Assembly: GCA_964438735.1 (NCBI GenBank)
Contig: CAYTLW010000219.1
Span: forward strand, 1 to 6,948
Direction of reading: 5' to 3'
DNA: 6,948 bases
Origin: CAYTLW01 sp964438735
Lineage (GTDB): Bacteria > Myxococcota_A > UBA9042
Positions 1-6,067 of this stretch are shown one piece after another (the stretch's first letter is position 1; each line of letters begins with the position of its first letter). The translations under genes and the position numbers were made by a program. Below the pieces are notes generated by a model. The model saw only the letters and a list, made by a program, of their open reading frames with translations. It made no database searches and was not told the DNA's origin.

Positions 1-1
1 C

Positions 2-751
2 AAGAAGGCCGCCGCAGTCGCCAAGGTCGAAGGCGCCAAAACCGCCGCCGTCGCCGCGGAAGGCGCTCGCAAGACCGCCGAGGCCGCCGCCGCCGGCGCC
101 GCCGCCACCGCCGAGGCCGCCAAAGGTGTCGCAACGGCCGCCGAAGTCGCCGCCGCCAACGCCAAGGTCGACCTGACCGGCGCGCTCAAGAACCCGGGCA
201 AGGCGACCCTGACCGCGCCGGCGACCTACAAGGCGAAGTTCACCACCACCAAGGGTGAGTTCGTCGTCCAGGTGACCCGCGAGTGGGCGCCCTTGGGTGC
301 CGACCGCTTCTACAACCTGGTCAAGATCGGCTACCTCAAGGATCTGGCGTTCTTCCGCGTCATCTCGGGCTTCATGGTGCAGTTCGGCATTCACGGCGAC
401 CCCACCGTGAGCGCCGCCTGGCGTCCCGCCCGCATCGCCGACGACCCGGTCAAGCAGAGCAATCTGCGCGGCTACATCACCTTCGCCACCGCGGGCCCGA
501 ATACCCGCACCACGCAGATGTTCATCAACTTCAGCGACAACGCCAACCTCGACCGCATGGGCTTCGCGCCCTTCGGCAAGGTCGAAGGCGAGGGCATGAA
601 GGTCGTCGACAGCATCTACAGCGGCTATGGCGAGGGCGCGCCCAGCGGCCAGGGTCCGTACCAGGGTCGGCTGCAGGGCGAGGGCAACACCTACCTCAAG
701 GCCGAGTTCCCGAAGCTGGACTGGCTGCAGTCGGTCGAGATCGTGCAGTAG
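2..751 (+). CDS. Cyclophilin-type peptidyl-prolyl cis-trans isomerase, 5'-truncated, with Ala/Lys-rich extension
   Basis: The reading frame is open from the left edge to the TAG at 749-751 and gives 249 residues; the true start lies outside the window. Residues 1-57 are a low-complexity Ala/Lys/Glu/Val/Thr stretch predicted to be helical. A cyclophilin domain follows from about residue 72 to the end. Its marks are FFRVISGFMVQFG (the catalytic Arg and the Gln of the family's FHRVI..FMIQGGD motif), RGYITFATAGPNTRTTQMFI (the family's RG..SMA......SQFFI) and NLDRMGFAPFGKV. Cyclophilins catalyse isomerisation of peptide bonds before proline during protein folding. His in FHRVI is Phe here, and the usual GGD is FGIHGD, typical of a divergent bacterial subgroup. 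The extension may be a periplasmic linker or follow a signal or lipoprotein peptide, but that part is not visible. The gene converges on the endopeptidase gene with 3 bp between stops. Confidence 0.9.
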   Translation, partial: KKAAAVAKVEGAKTAAVAAEGARKTAEAAAAGAAATAEAAKGVATAAEVAAANAKVDLTGALKNPGKATLTAPATYKAKFTTTKGEFVVQVTREWAPLGADRFYNLVKIGYLKDLAFFRVISGFMVQFGIHGDPTVSAAWRPARIADDPVKQSNLRGYITFATAGPNTRTTQMFINFSDNANLDRMGFAPFGKVEGEGMKVVDSIYSGYGEGAPSGQGPYQGRLQGEGNTYLKAEFPKLDWLQSVEIVQ

Positions 752-754
752 CGC

Positions 755-2503
755 TCAGCGACGACGGAAGCGCAACGTACGTTTGTGACGCTTGTACCAC
801 CAGCGCCAATGGCGGTGCAGGCGACGAATCTCGCGCGCCCGATTGCGATAGCGCGGCGAATAGTCGTGGCCCGTCAGAGCCGTCAGCACCCGCCGGGCGT
901 TGCGCGATACCGCCCGGTTGCGGTGTCGAATGGTGCGAATCAACCGCGGCACATCCCTGTGGGTCCAGGTATTGCCGCGCAGCCGGATGCCATGGCTGCG
1001 GAACCCCTTGCGCGCCCAGTAGAGCCAGGAACGGCTGCGATTGTGCCGCCAGAAATGCCGCCAGGACCTCGCCACACGCTTGTGGCGACGGGCGCTGCGG
1101 CTGCTGGGATTGCCGCGCACGCGCTGGTTGGTCACAAATCCCAGCGCGTTATGGGCGGCCCTGCGCACCCGCGGTGACGACGATGAGAGCAGCTTGAGCA
1201 GCGGTGGCACCGCCGGCTTGCGGCCGCGTTCGGCCAGGATGTCCGCCGAGATGATGTGCAGCGGAGCCACATGGCGACGCGCGACAGTGCGGTGCAGCAG
1301 GGCCTGCGGGCGATCGATCAGGCGGCGGGCGATGGCGGCCAGTCCCACGTCATCGAGGGTCTCGTAGACTTCAAAGAGGCTCAACGCCCAACGCGGGTCG
1401 GCGGCCTTGCGAAGCCAGGCGAGCAGGCCTTCGGCGGCCGAAGGATCGCCAATGATCTCTATGGCCCGCAACGCGGCCTGCCGGACGCGCGATTCGCTGT
1501 CGCCCAATGTATCCAGCAGGCGGGGCACGGCGGGCACCGCGCGCATACGTTCGATGAGCCGGACCGCGCGCAGCCGCAGCGCAGGATCGGGCAGGTCGAG
1601 CACCTCACCCACGCGGTGCACATGGGCCTCCCAATCGGCGTCCTTCATATCGACCCAGTCGCGCCAGGGCTCGCGATTCAGGCAGCCGTATTTGCGATCC
1701 TCCAGGGAGCAGAAGATGCGCACATGATAGTGGTCGTGATGGGGTGCAGAGTCGCCGGGCTGGCGCAAGACCTCGGCCATGCGGCGCATCATCTCGTCGT
1801 CGACACCGGCCTTGCGTGCGCGCTCCATGAGCCGCCTCTCGAGCCAGCGGGCGATGAAGATCCACTGCACGGGTGCCTGCTCATCGGCCAGCAGGGAGAG
1901 CACCAGGGTCAGGTTGCGCCGTTCGTCGAAGACCAGGCTGCCGTCGCGGCTGCGACCGCTGCGGCCGATGACCACGAAGTCATTCAGGACCACAGGCTTG
2001 CCGTCGAGGTCGTTGACGAAGAAGGCGATGTCCACATCGCGGCCGACCTGGTGGGAGGCGTGCCAGGGCGAGCGGCCGCCATGTCGCAAGGAGATGTTGC
2101 CCAGGCGCAGCTGCGTCCGCCGATGTTCGTCGGCCACGCGGGCGGCGACCCGGCGGATGAAGGCCGCCATCTCGTCGGTACCCCACTGCGTGCCCCGCTC
2201 CTGGATGTGGGGGAAGAAGCCATAGTGGCGCCCCTTCAACTTCAGCTGTCGGGCGTTGATGATGCGGCCGGAGGAGGTGCCGCCCAGGCTCAAGGAACCG
2301 GGGGGGCGTTTCAGCAGCTGCCGGGCCACGGCCGTGGTCATGGGGCCGGCGTGGGCACCGCTGGCTGCGGCGGGCAGGTCGGCAGAGGCGGCAGAGGCGG
2401 CAGAGGCGTCGACCGGAAACGCGGTCAGCATGATGGCGCCAAGGAGCGTCATCAGGGTGCGCGATGGCGTTCCGGGGCAGCGCTGTCGCGGGGTATCAAT
2501 CAT
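755..2503 (-). CDS. Secreted MepA-like (M74) murein endopeptidase fused to HEAT repeats and an Arg-rich tail
   Basis: This 582-aa protein probably cleaves D-Ala-mDAP cross-links of peptidoglycan in the periplasm as a Zn LAS-type metallopeptidase. Numbering is from the ATG at 2503. Residues 1-35 look like a signal peptide (Arg-containing N-region, hydrophobic LMTLLGAIMLTAF, then DASA). The M74 domain spans about 54-290. All six family histidine/aspartate positions are visible: WHASHQVGRDVD (H148, H151, D158) and HHDHYHV (H255, H258, H260), followed by the usual cysteine pair (C265, C274). HEAT-like helical repeats follow at about 305-352, 429-459 and 516-546. The last 122 residues hold about 38 Arg plus many His and Trp. 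Ordinary MepA proteins are about 270-300 aa, so the C-terminal half is an addition, perhaps for binding partners, anionic wall polymers or nucleic acid. An in-frame TTG at 2536 would add 11 residues; ATG at 2503 gives the better signal peptide, with GGGG just upstream. Confidence 0.88.
   Translation of the reverse strand: MIDTPRQRCPGTPSRTLMTLLGAIMLTAFPVDASAASAASADLPAAASGAHAGPMTTAVARQLLKRPPGSLSLGGTSSGRIINARQLKLKGRHYGFFPHIQERGTQWGTDEMAAFIRRVAARVADEHRRTQLRLGNISLRHGGRSPWHASHQVGRDVDIAFFVNDLDGKPVVLNDFVVIGRSGRSRDGSLVFDERRNLTLVLSLLADEQAPVQWIFIARWLERRLMERARKAGVDDEMMRRMAEVLRQPGDSAPHHDHYHVRIFCSLEDRKYGCLNREPWRDWVDMKDADWEAHVHRVGEVLDLPDPALRLRAVRLIERMRAVPAVPRLLDTLGDSESRVRQAALRAIEIIGDPSAAEGLLAWLRKAADPRWALSLFEVYETLDDVGLAAIARRLIDRPQALLHRTVARRHVAPLHIISADILAERGRKPAVPPLLKLLSSSSPRVRRAAHNALGFVTNQRVRGNPSSRSARRHKRVARSWRHFWRHNRSRSWLYWARKGFRSHGIRLRGNTWTHRDVPRLIRTIRHRNRAVSRNARRVLTALTGHDYSPRYRNRAREIRRLHRHWRWWYKRHKRTLRFRRR
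2381..2407. repeat. Three tandem copies of a 9-bp unit in the signal-peptide region
   Basis: The unit GGCAGAGGC is repeated three times without mismatch. On the minus strand it encodes ASA-type triplets (ASAASAASA) just after the hydrophobic core of the endopeptidase signal peptide. Because the unit is 9 bp, slippage would add or remove three residues without a frameshift, changing only the linker near the likely signal peptidase site. Confidence 0.7.
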
Positions 2504-2585
2504 CGCCCCGAGAGCATAGGGGCGAGCTCGGGCCAAGGCGAGAAATCAAGGCAGTGCAAGCCGGATCTCGACGGTTGAAGGGGCG
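2504..2585. other. Short gap between the PAS/GGDEF-like gene and the endopeptidase gene
   Basis: These 82 bp separate the TAG of the upstream minus-strand gene from the ATG of the endopeptidase. I see no convincing promoter boxes and no hairpin followed by a T run. The two genes may therefore share a transcript, although the gap is long enough to hide a weak promoter. Confidence 0.4.
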
Positions 2586-3971
2586 CTACTTCTTCTTGCG
2601 TGGGCGCGGGCGGGCGCGCAGGTCGACTCGCTGCATCTTGCGCGTTTCGAGCAGGGCCGAATTCACCGCATCCGGGTTCAGCACGACGATGGGACGTCCT
2701 TCTCGCTGACCGTCCGCCAGCCGGAGATCGGCCAGATCCAGCCAGCGTGTGGCGTCTTCCACCGCCGCGGGCATGGGCGCGATGACGTAGCTGGCGCTGA
2801 CGCCAAACTCCGTTCCGTCCTCGGAGATGAAGGACTCGCGCGCCAGGCGTTTGGACATCTCCTCGACCAGCTCCCAGGCCGCCTCCACGTCCGGTTCCAT
2901 GAGCAGGAAGGCGAATTTGTCGCCGGTCAGCCGCGCCACCGGGCGCTTGTCGCCCACGCGATCCTCGACCAGCCCGGCCAACCAGAGCAGCGCCTCGTCA
3001 CCGGACGTGCGGCCGTAGGTGGTATTGATGGCCTTGAGGCCGTCCACGTCACAGAGGCAGAGGATGCCGCCATCCTCGCCGTCGCGCAGGGTCTTGAGGT
3101 GGGCGTCGAGTCGCTCGACAAACGCAGTCCGTCGCAGCAGACCAGTGAGGGGATCGTGGCGCTCGGCCCAGGTGATCCGCTGTTCGGCCAGCTTGGCCAG
3201 ATTGATGTCGTCTTGCGTGCCCTTGATGCAACGATGGCCATCACGGTCGCGTTCCAGGGTCGCTCGCACCTGCACCCAGAGGTAGCCGCGATCGCGATGC
3301 TGGATGCGCAACTCCAGCTCGAGTATCGGGATCTCCCCCTGTACCAGCCGGCGAATGGCGTGGCGAAGGCGCTGGGCGTCCGCAGGCAACATGCGGTTGA
3401 ACCAGGAGTCTGGATCATCGGGCAGCTCGTCGTCGGTATAGCCAAGCTGCGCCTTGAACAACGGCCCGAATCGAATCTTCCGATTCTCCAGGTTCCAGTT
3501 CCAGGTGCCCCCGCTGTCTCGCTTCACCGCGGCGCGATAGCACCGCCGGGTATGCTCGAACAGCGCCAACATGCGTCCAAAATCACGGGCATAACGAATG
3601 AGACGATCGACCAGGTCCGCGCTGTACCGCCGGCTCTGCACCCAATCTGTAGCCCCCGCAGCCAGGGCAGCTGCGCGCGCATCCACGTCACCTTCGGCGG
3701 TGATCAGGACCACGGGCGCTCGATAGCCCGAGTGGAGGATGTCGCGCAAAGTCTCGATGCCCGGCTGGCCGCCGATGAGCTGGGCCACCATCACCAGGTC
3801 GAAGGGGCCGGCCATCATCTCGTCGAGGGCCGCCTCACAGTTGTCGACTTTGTCGATCTGGTATCGCTGCAGATCCGGGTCGTCCAGGCTCAACGAAGTG
3901 ACCAGCGAGGACAGCTCCTCGTCGCCATCGTCCACCAGCAAGACGCGCACCACCCCGGCGTCGACCGTCAT
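2586..3971 (-). CDS. Pseudo-receiver / PAS / degenerate GGDEF signalling protein
   Basis: A 461-aa cytoplasmic protein, numbered from the ATG at 3971. Residues 7-130 form a receiver-like fold: LLVDD (D14, D15) and LITAEG (T91) are kept, but the phosphoacceptor position in DLVMVAQL is A63, and the conserved Lys of the KP motif is S113 in WVQSRRY. Residues 155-260 resemble a PAS_3 domain (TWNWNL, LGYTDDEL, GYLWVQVRATLERD, GTQDDI). Residues 270-430 are a GGDEF domain: DPLTGLL, CDVDGLKAINTTYG (metal Asp D308 and base-contacting N316 kept), but the signature is TGDKF (349-353), keeping only the metal-binding third position and the Phe. The nearest RxxD (338-341) lies two residues too far upstream to be a normal inhibitory I-site. 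Diguanylate cyclase activity is doubtful; a GTP or c-di-GMP sensing or protein-binding role is possible. The tail is basic (RARPRPRKKK). The in-frame ATG at 3989 is an alternative start; 3971 has AAGGGG 8 nt upstream. Confidence 0.85.
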   Translation of the reverse strand: MTVDAGVVRVLLVDDGDEELSSLVTSLSLDDPDLQRYQIDKVDNCEAALDEMMAGPFDLVMVAQLIGGQPGIETLRDILHSGYRAPVVLITAEGDVDARAAALAAGATDWVQSRRYSADLVDRLIRYARDFGRMLALFEHTRRCYRAAVKRDSGGTWNWNLENRKIRFGPLFKAQLGYTDDELPDDPDSWFNRMLPADAQRLRHAIRRLVQGEIPILELELRIQHRDRGYLWVQVRATLERDRDGHRCIKGTQDDINLAKLAEQRITWAERHDPLTGLLRRTAFVERLDAHLKTLRDGEDGGILCLCDVDGLKAINTTYGRTSGDEALLWLAGLVEDRVGDKRPVARLTGDKFAFLLMEPDVEAAWELVEEMSKRLARESFISEDGTEFGVSASYVIAPMPAAVEDATRWLDLADLRLADGQREGRPIVVLNPDAVNSALLETRKMQRVDLRARPRPRKKK

Positions 3972-4010
3972 CAATCCTGCCCCTTCCATCGCCTGCTCAT
4001 CGCATCTCCT
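3971..4010 (-). promoter_or_regulatory. Strong SD plus 9-codon reading frame coupled to the PAS/GGDEF start
   Basis: On the minus strand, AGGAG at 4010-4006 lies 5 nt before an ATG at 4000. That ATG opens a 9-codon frame (MSRRWKGQD) ending in TGA at 3973-3971, where the stop overlaps the ATG of the large gene as TGATG. The best ribosome site in this leader therefore serves the tiny frame, and translation of the large gene could depend on termination and restart. It may also simply be chance in a short leader, because the large gene has AAGGGG of its own. Confidence 0.3.
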
Positions 4011-4022
4011 GGCGCTGTTTGT

Positions 4023-4050
4023 ATCATAGCCTGACCGAGCAGGATCAACC
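4023..4050 (-). promoter_or_regulatory. Possible sigma70-type promoter for the PAS/GGDEF gene
   Basis: On the minus strand TATGAT (4028-4023) matches five of six bases of a -10 box. It lies about 50 bp before the start codon, in an unusually AT-rich patch for this window. The -35 side is weak: GGTTGA at 4050-4045, 16 bp upstream, shares its TGA with the stop of the JAMM gene. Initiation would fall near 4016, giving a leader of about 45 nt. This would separate the regulator from the upstream operon. Confidence 0.3.
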
Positions 4051-5109
4051 GGAGTCGCCGTCCGCTTCGGGCAGCCAGACGCCTGTGCTGGCGTCGTGAT
4101 GGTACATGGCCGCCGCCCGAAGACCGCCACCCACCACGCTCAGAATCAGCCAGCCCACTCCGCCGTACAGCGGTTGCCCGGCGGGTGATGCAGCGTGTGC
4201 GTCCTGGGCCGACATGTAGGCGCCGGCATCGCAATGGGAGTGATAGATACCGACCAATGCCTCGCCACGTCCGGCGGCGCGGGCGATCTGCAGCTCGTCC
4301 AGGCGGAAGGCGCTCCGCCCGGTGCGCGGATAAGCCTCCAAGTCCAGAGCGTGATAGCGATCCTGCAGATTCTGGCAATGGATCAATTTGGAACGGCCGT
4401 CCGGCATTCGCACCACGAGTCCACAAGCCTCGTTGGGAAAGGCGCTCTCGACGTGAGCCGTGAGCCCCTGCCAGGCCTCGCGATCGCTGCGCAGCTCTGC
4501 CAGCAGGAAGCCGCTGGCCCGCTCCTCTTCGGGCGGTCGGATCGCCGGGGGAGCATCGCGATCGAGCACTTCGGGTGCGCCATCGCCGACCCAGCGGACA
4601 CGACGCAGCGAAGGCAGCGACTCGATGCCGAGCAGGTCCACCAGCAGCAGGTCTGCGGCCATCGTGCCCAGTACGGCGGCATCACCTGGCCCGGCCGGGG
4701 CGCCCAATTCCAGCGTCATGGTGCAGACACGGGCCGGCTGCGAATAGCCGCTGTCCCAGCCCGCGGGTTGATCGGTGGCGACCAGGTCGATGCTCGCGCC
4801 GTAAGGACGAACCGCCAGGTACATGGACACCAGCGGCGGAGTCGCGTCGGCCAGGGTGCCCAACACCCGCACCTCCGGATCCAGTTCGTGCAAGCGCGCC
4901 TCGGCCACGAGGGGACCGGCAAGGGCGCCGACACCAGCGCCGGCGAGATAGCGGGCGGCCACCTCAGCGGCAGCGCTGGCCACGTCGCTGCCGTCGCTGT
5001 GCACGCCGACGGTGACGCCCGCCAGGCGCATCTGTCCCGGCAGACCGGCGCCCTGCACAAGCAGTTGACGGCCGTAGCGGGCCATCATGTCGGCGGGATT
5101 GCGACTCAT
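4045..5109 (-). CDS. Pseudo-E1 (ThiF-like) domain fused to a JAMM/MPN metalloprotease
   Basis: A 354-aa cytoplasmic protein. Residues 9-35 match the start of MoeB/ThiF proteins (ARYGRQLL, GLPGQMRLAGVTVGV). The Arg at 14 corresponds to the MoeB Arg that reaches into the partner subunit's ATP site. The following Rossmann loop has decayed: HSDGSD at 37-42 replaces GxGGxG. Traces of the fold remain (AGVG 58-61, LDPEVRV 76-82, GTMAADLLLVDLLGIE 148-163), but no ATP, Mg or zinc residues and no catalytic Cys are evident. Residues 213-345 are a JAMM domain with all key residues: E227 in PNEACGLV and HSHCDAGAYMSAQD (H290, H292, S300, D303). JAMM enzymes use zinc to cleave isopeptide or peptide bonds after ubiquitin-like C-termini. 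The start overlaps the stop of the 78-aa gene by ATGA. Its place next to the active-looking E1 suggests a regulatory or Arg-donating half of a heterodimer carrying the protease. Confidence 0.85.
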   Translation of the reverse strand: MSRNPADMMARYGRQLLVQGAGLPGQMRLAGVTVGVHSDGSDVASAAAEVAARYLAGAGVGALAGPLVAEARLHELDPEVRVLGTLADATPPLVSMYLAVRPYGASIDLVATDQPAGWDSGYSQPARVCTMTLELGAPAGPGDAAVLGTMAADLLLVDLLGIESLPSLRRVRWVGDGAPEVLDRDAPPAIRPPEEERASGFLLAELRSDREAWQGLTAHVESAFPNEACGLVVRMPDGRSKLIHCQNLQDRYHALDLEAYPRTGRSAFRLDELQIARAAGRGEALVGIYHSHCDAGAYMSAQDAHAASPAGQPLYGGVGWLILSVVGGGLRAAAMYHHDASTGVWLPEADGDSG

Positions 5110-5342
5110 CCGTCCACACTCGGCCCGTGCCCCCCTCGGCGCAGCGCGTTGAGGGTCTTCAAGATGGCGTTGTATTGCTTCATGACCTCTTTGGAGCGCG
5201 CGGTCGCGTCGGCCACGTCCTCACTGTCGGCCTGCGCTGCGCCCAGCGCCGTGCGCAGCAGGTCGCTCAACTGCTCTCGAAAGCGCGCCACCTCCGCATC
5301 TGAGCCGAATACGAGCGTCCTGTCGTCAGCGCTGAATTTCAT
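5106..5342 (-). CDS. Small helical protein of unknown function, 78 aa, between E1 and JAMM genes
   Basis: I do not recognise the family. The start at 5342 has an ideal GGAGG (5354-5350) 7 nt upstream and overlaps the ThiF stop by ATGA; its own stop overlaps the JAMM start in the same way. The protein begins with a possible hairpin (MKFSADDRTLVFGS) followed by two acidic to neutral helices at about 15-38 and 41-67, possibly coiled coil. It then has LNALRRGGHGPSVDG. There is no Cys. It does not look like a beta-grasp ubiquitin fold. The RRGG followed by seven residues nevertheless resembles the tail of an unprocessed ubiquitin-like modifier, and a JAMM protease is encoded next to it. It could instead be an adaptor of the E1/JAMM complex. 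A longer in-frame opening to 5621 would lie inside the ThiF gene and is unlikely. Confidence 0.75.
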   Translation of the reverse strand: MKFSADDRTLVFGSDAEVARFREQLSDLLRTALGAAQADSEDVADATARSKEVMKQYNAILKTLNALRRGGHGPSVDG

Positions 5343-6046
5343 GTCCGAGCCTCCACCAGTGGATCGCTGCAGCGACAATCCATGGCCCGCTCCACGCGCG
5401 TCTGACGCACGTCGCCGGGCAGCCAGCGCACCAGCGCCGAGCGCGCCGGATCGGGTTGATTGGTGAGCGTGCGAATCAGCGAGCGTGCAGCCAGCGCACC
5501 GACCGAGCCGACCACGGGGCCGAGCACGCCGGCGATGGCGCACGTGGCCAGCATCTCCGCCGGCGGCGGCTCCTCGAACAGGCAGCGGTAGCAGGCGCCT
5601 TCGGGTTCGACCACCATCCACTGGCCGCGGCGCCCGATGGCCGCGGCGATGACGGCGATCCGCTGACGCCCGTTGCCGCCCGATGACGCGACGGCCCAGT
5701 CATTGACGGCGAACTTGGCCTCTGCGTCGTCACTGCCTTCCACCACCGCGTTGCAGCCCTGTAGCAGCAGCTCGGCGTTATCCGGCAGCAGCCGACTCTC
5801 CGTGCACTCGATATCGAGCTCCGGGAATCGCTGGCGGAGCGCGGCGGCGAGACGCTCGGTCTTGGCCTGGTCGCAGTCGGTCTCGTTGTAGAGCACCTGG
5901 CGATGCAGATTGCTCAACTCGACGCGATCGGCGTCCACGAGCCGCAACTTGCGCGCGCCAGCAAGCGCCAGTGTCCACGCCGCCGGCACGCCCAGCCCGC
6001 CGCAGCCCACAATACCAATGGATTGATGCGCCCAGTCGTCGGGCAT
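5339..6046 (-). CDS. ThiF/MoeB/HesA-family E1-like adenylyltransferase lacking the N-terminal Arg helix
   Basis: A 235-aa cytoplasmic enzyme of the family that adenylates the C-terminus of ubiquitin-like or sulfur-carrier proteins. It has SIGIVGCGGLG (nucleotide loop, 9-19), VDADRVELSNLHRQ (D38, D40, N46, R49), QAKTERLA (K62), EGSDDAEAKF (D106 at the place of MoeB D130), CYRC (C152, C155) and TCAIAGVLGPVVGSVGALAA, with C169 at the MoeB/ThiF cysteine position. The second zinc pair is DCRC (C224, C226), a CxC rather than the usual CxxC. Family members normally begin with about 25 residues containing RYxRQ; this protein starts directly at the first Rossmann strand. An in-frame TGA eight codons upstream (6070-6068) leaves no room to extend it. 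The missing segment occurs in the JAMM fusion two genes downstream. The start has AAAGG about 10 nt upstream, and the stop overlaps the 78-aa gene by ATGA. Confidence 0.88.
   Translation of the reverse strand: MPDDWAHQSIGIVGCGGLGVPAAWTLALAGARKLRLVDADRVELSNLHRQVLYNETDCDQAKTERLAAALRQRFPELDIECTESRLLPDNAELLLQGCNAVVEGSDDAEAKFAVNDWAVASSGGNGRQRIAVIAAAIGRRGQWMVVEPEGACYRCLFEEPPPAEMLATCAIAGVLGPVVGSVGALAARSLIRTLTNQPDPARSALVRWLPGDVRQTRVERAMDCRCSDPLVEART
5350..5354 (-). promoter_or_regulatory. Ribosome binding site deciding the start of the 78-aa protein
   Basis: GGAGG on the minus strand, 7 nt before the ATG at 5342, inside the last codons of the ThiF gene. It is the best placed Shine-Dalgarno sequence in the operon and fixes the short gene's start. 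It also suggests that the small protein is made at a high rate relative to its neighbours. Confidence 0.7.
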
Positions 6047-6067
6047 CGATAACAGACCTTTCGTGGA

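Noticed and set aside
283..1197. Open frame of 304 codons on the plus strand
   Set aside because: It is a shifted frame of the cyclophilin gene running into the antisense of the endopeptidase, with Arg/His-rich nonsense composition.
1256..2578. Open frame of 440 codons on the plus strand
   Set aside because: It is antisense to the endopeptidase gene, whose zinc motifs and signal peptide are clear; the plus-strand product has no recognisable motif.
2586..4130. Longer version (514 aa) of the PAS/GGDEF protein
   Set aside because: It would overlap the JAMM gene by 86 bp, and the added residues do not belong to the receiver fold; starts at 3971 or 3989 fit the spacing and SD.
4195..5466. Open frame of 423 codons on the plus strand
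   Set aside because: It lies antisense to the JAMM, 78-aa and ThiF genes. Its translation is rich in Gly, Arg, Gln and His with no domain signal, as expected for GC-rich mirror frames.
5106..5621. Longer version (171 aa) of the 78-aa protein
   Set aside because: The added part lies within the ThiF coding region, and GGAGG with 7-nt spacing marks 5342 as the start.
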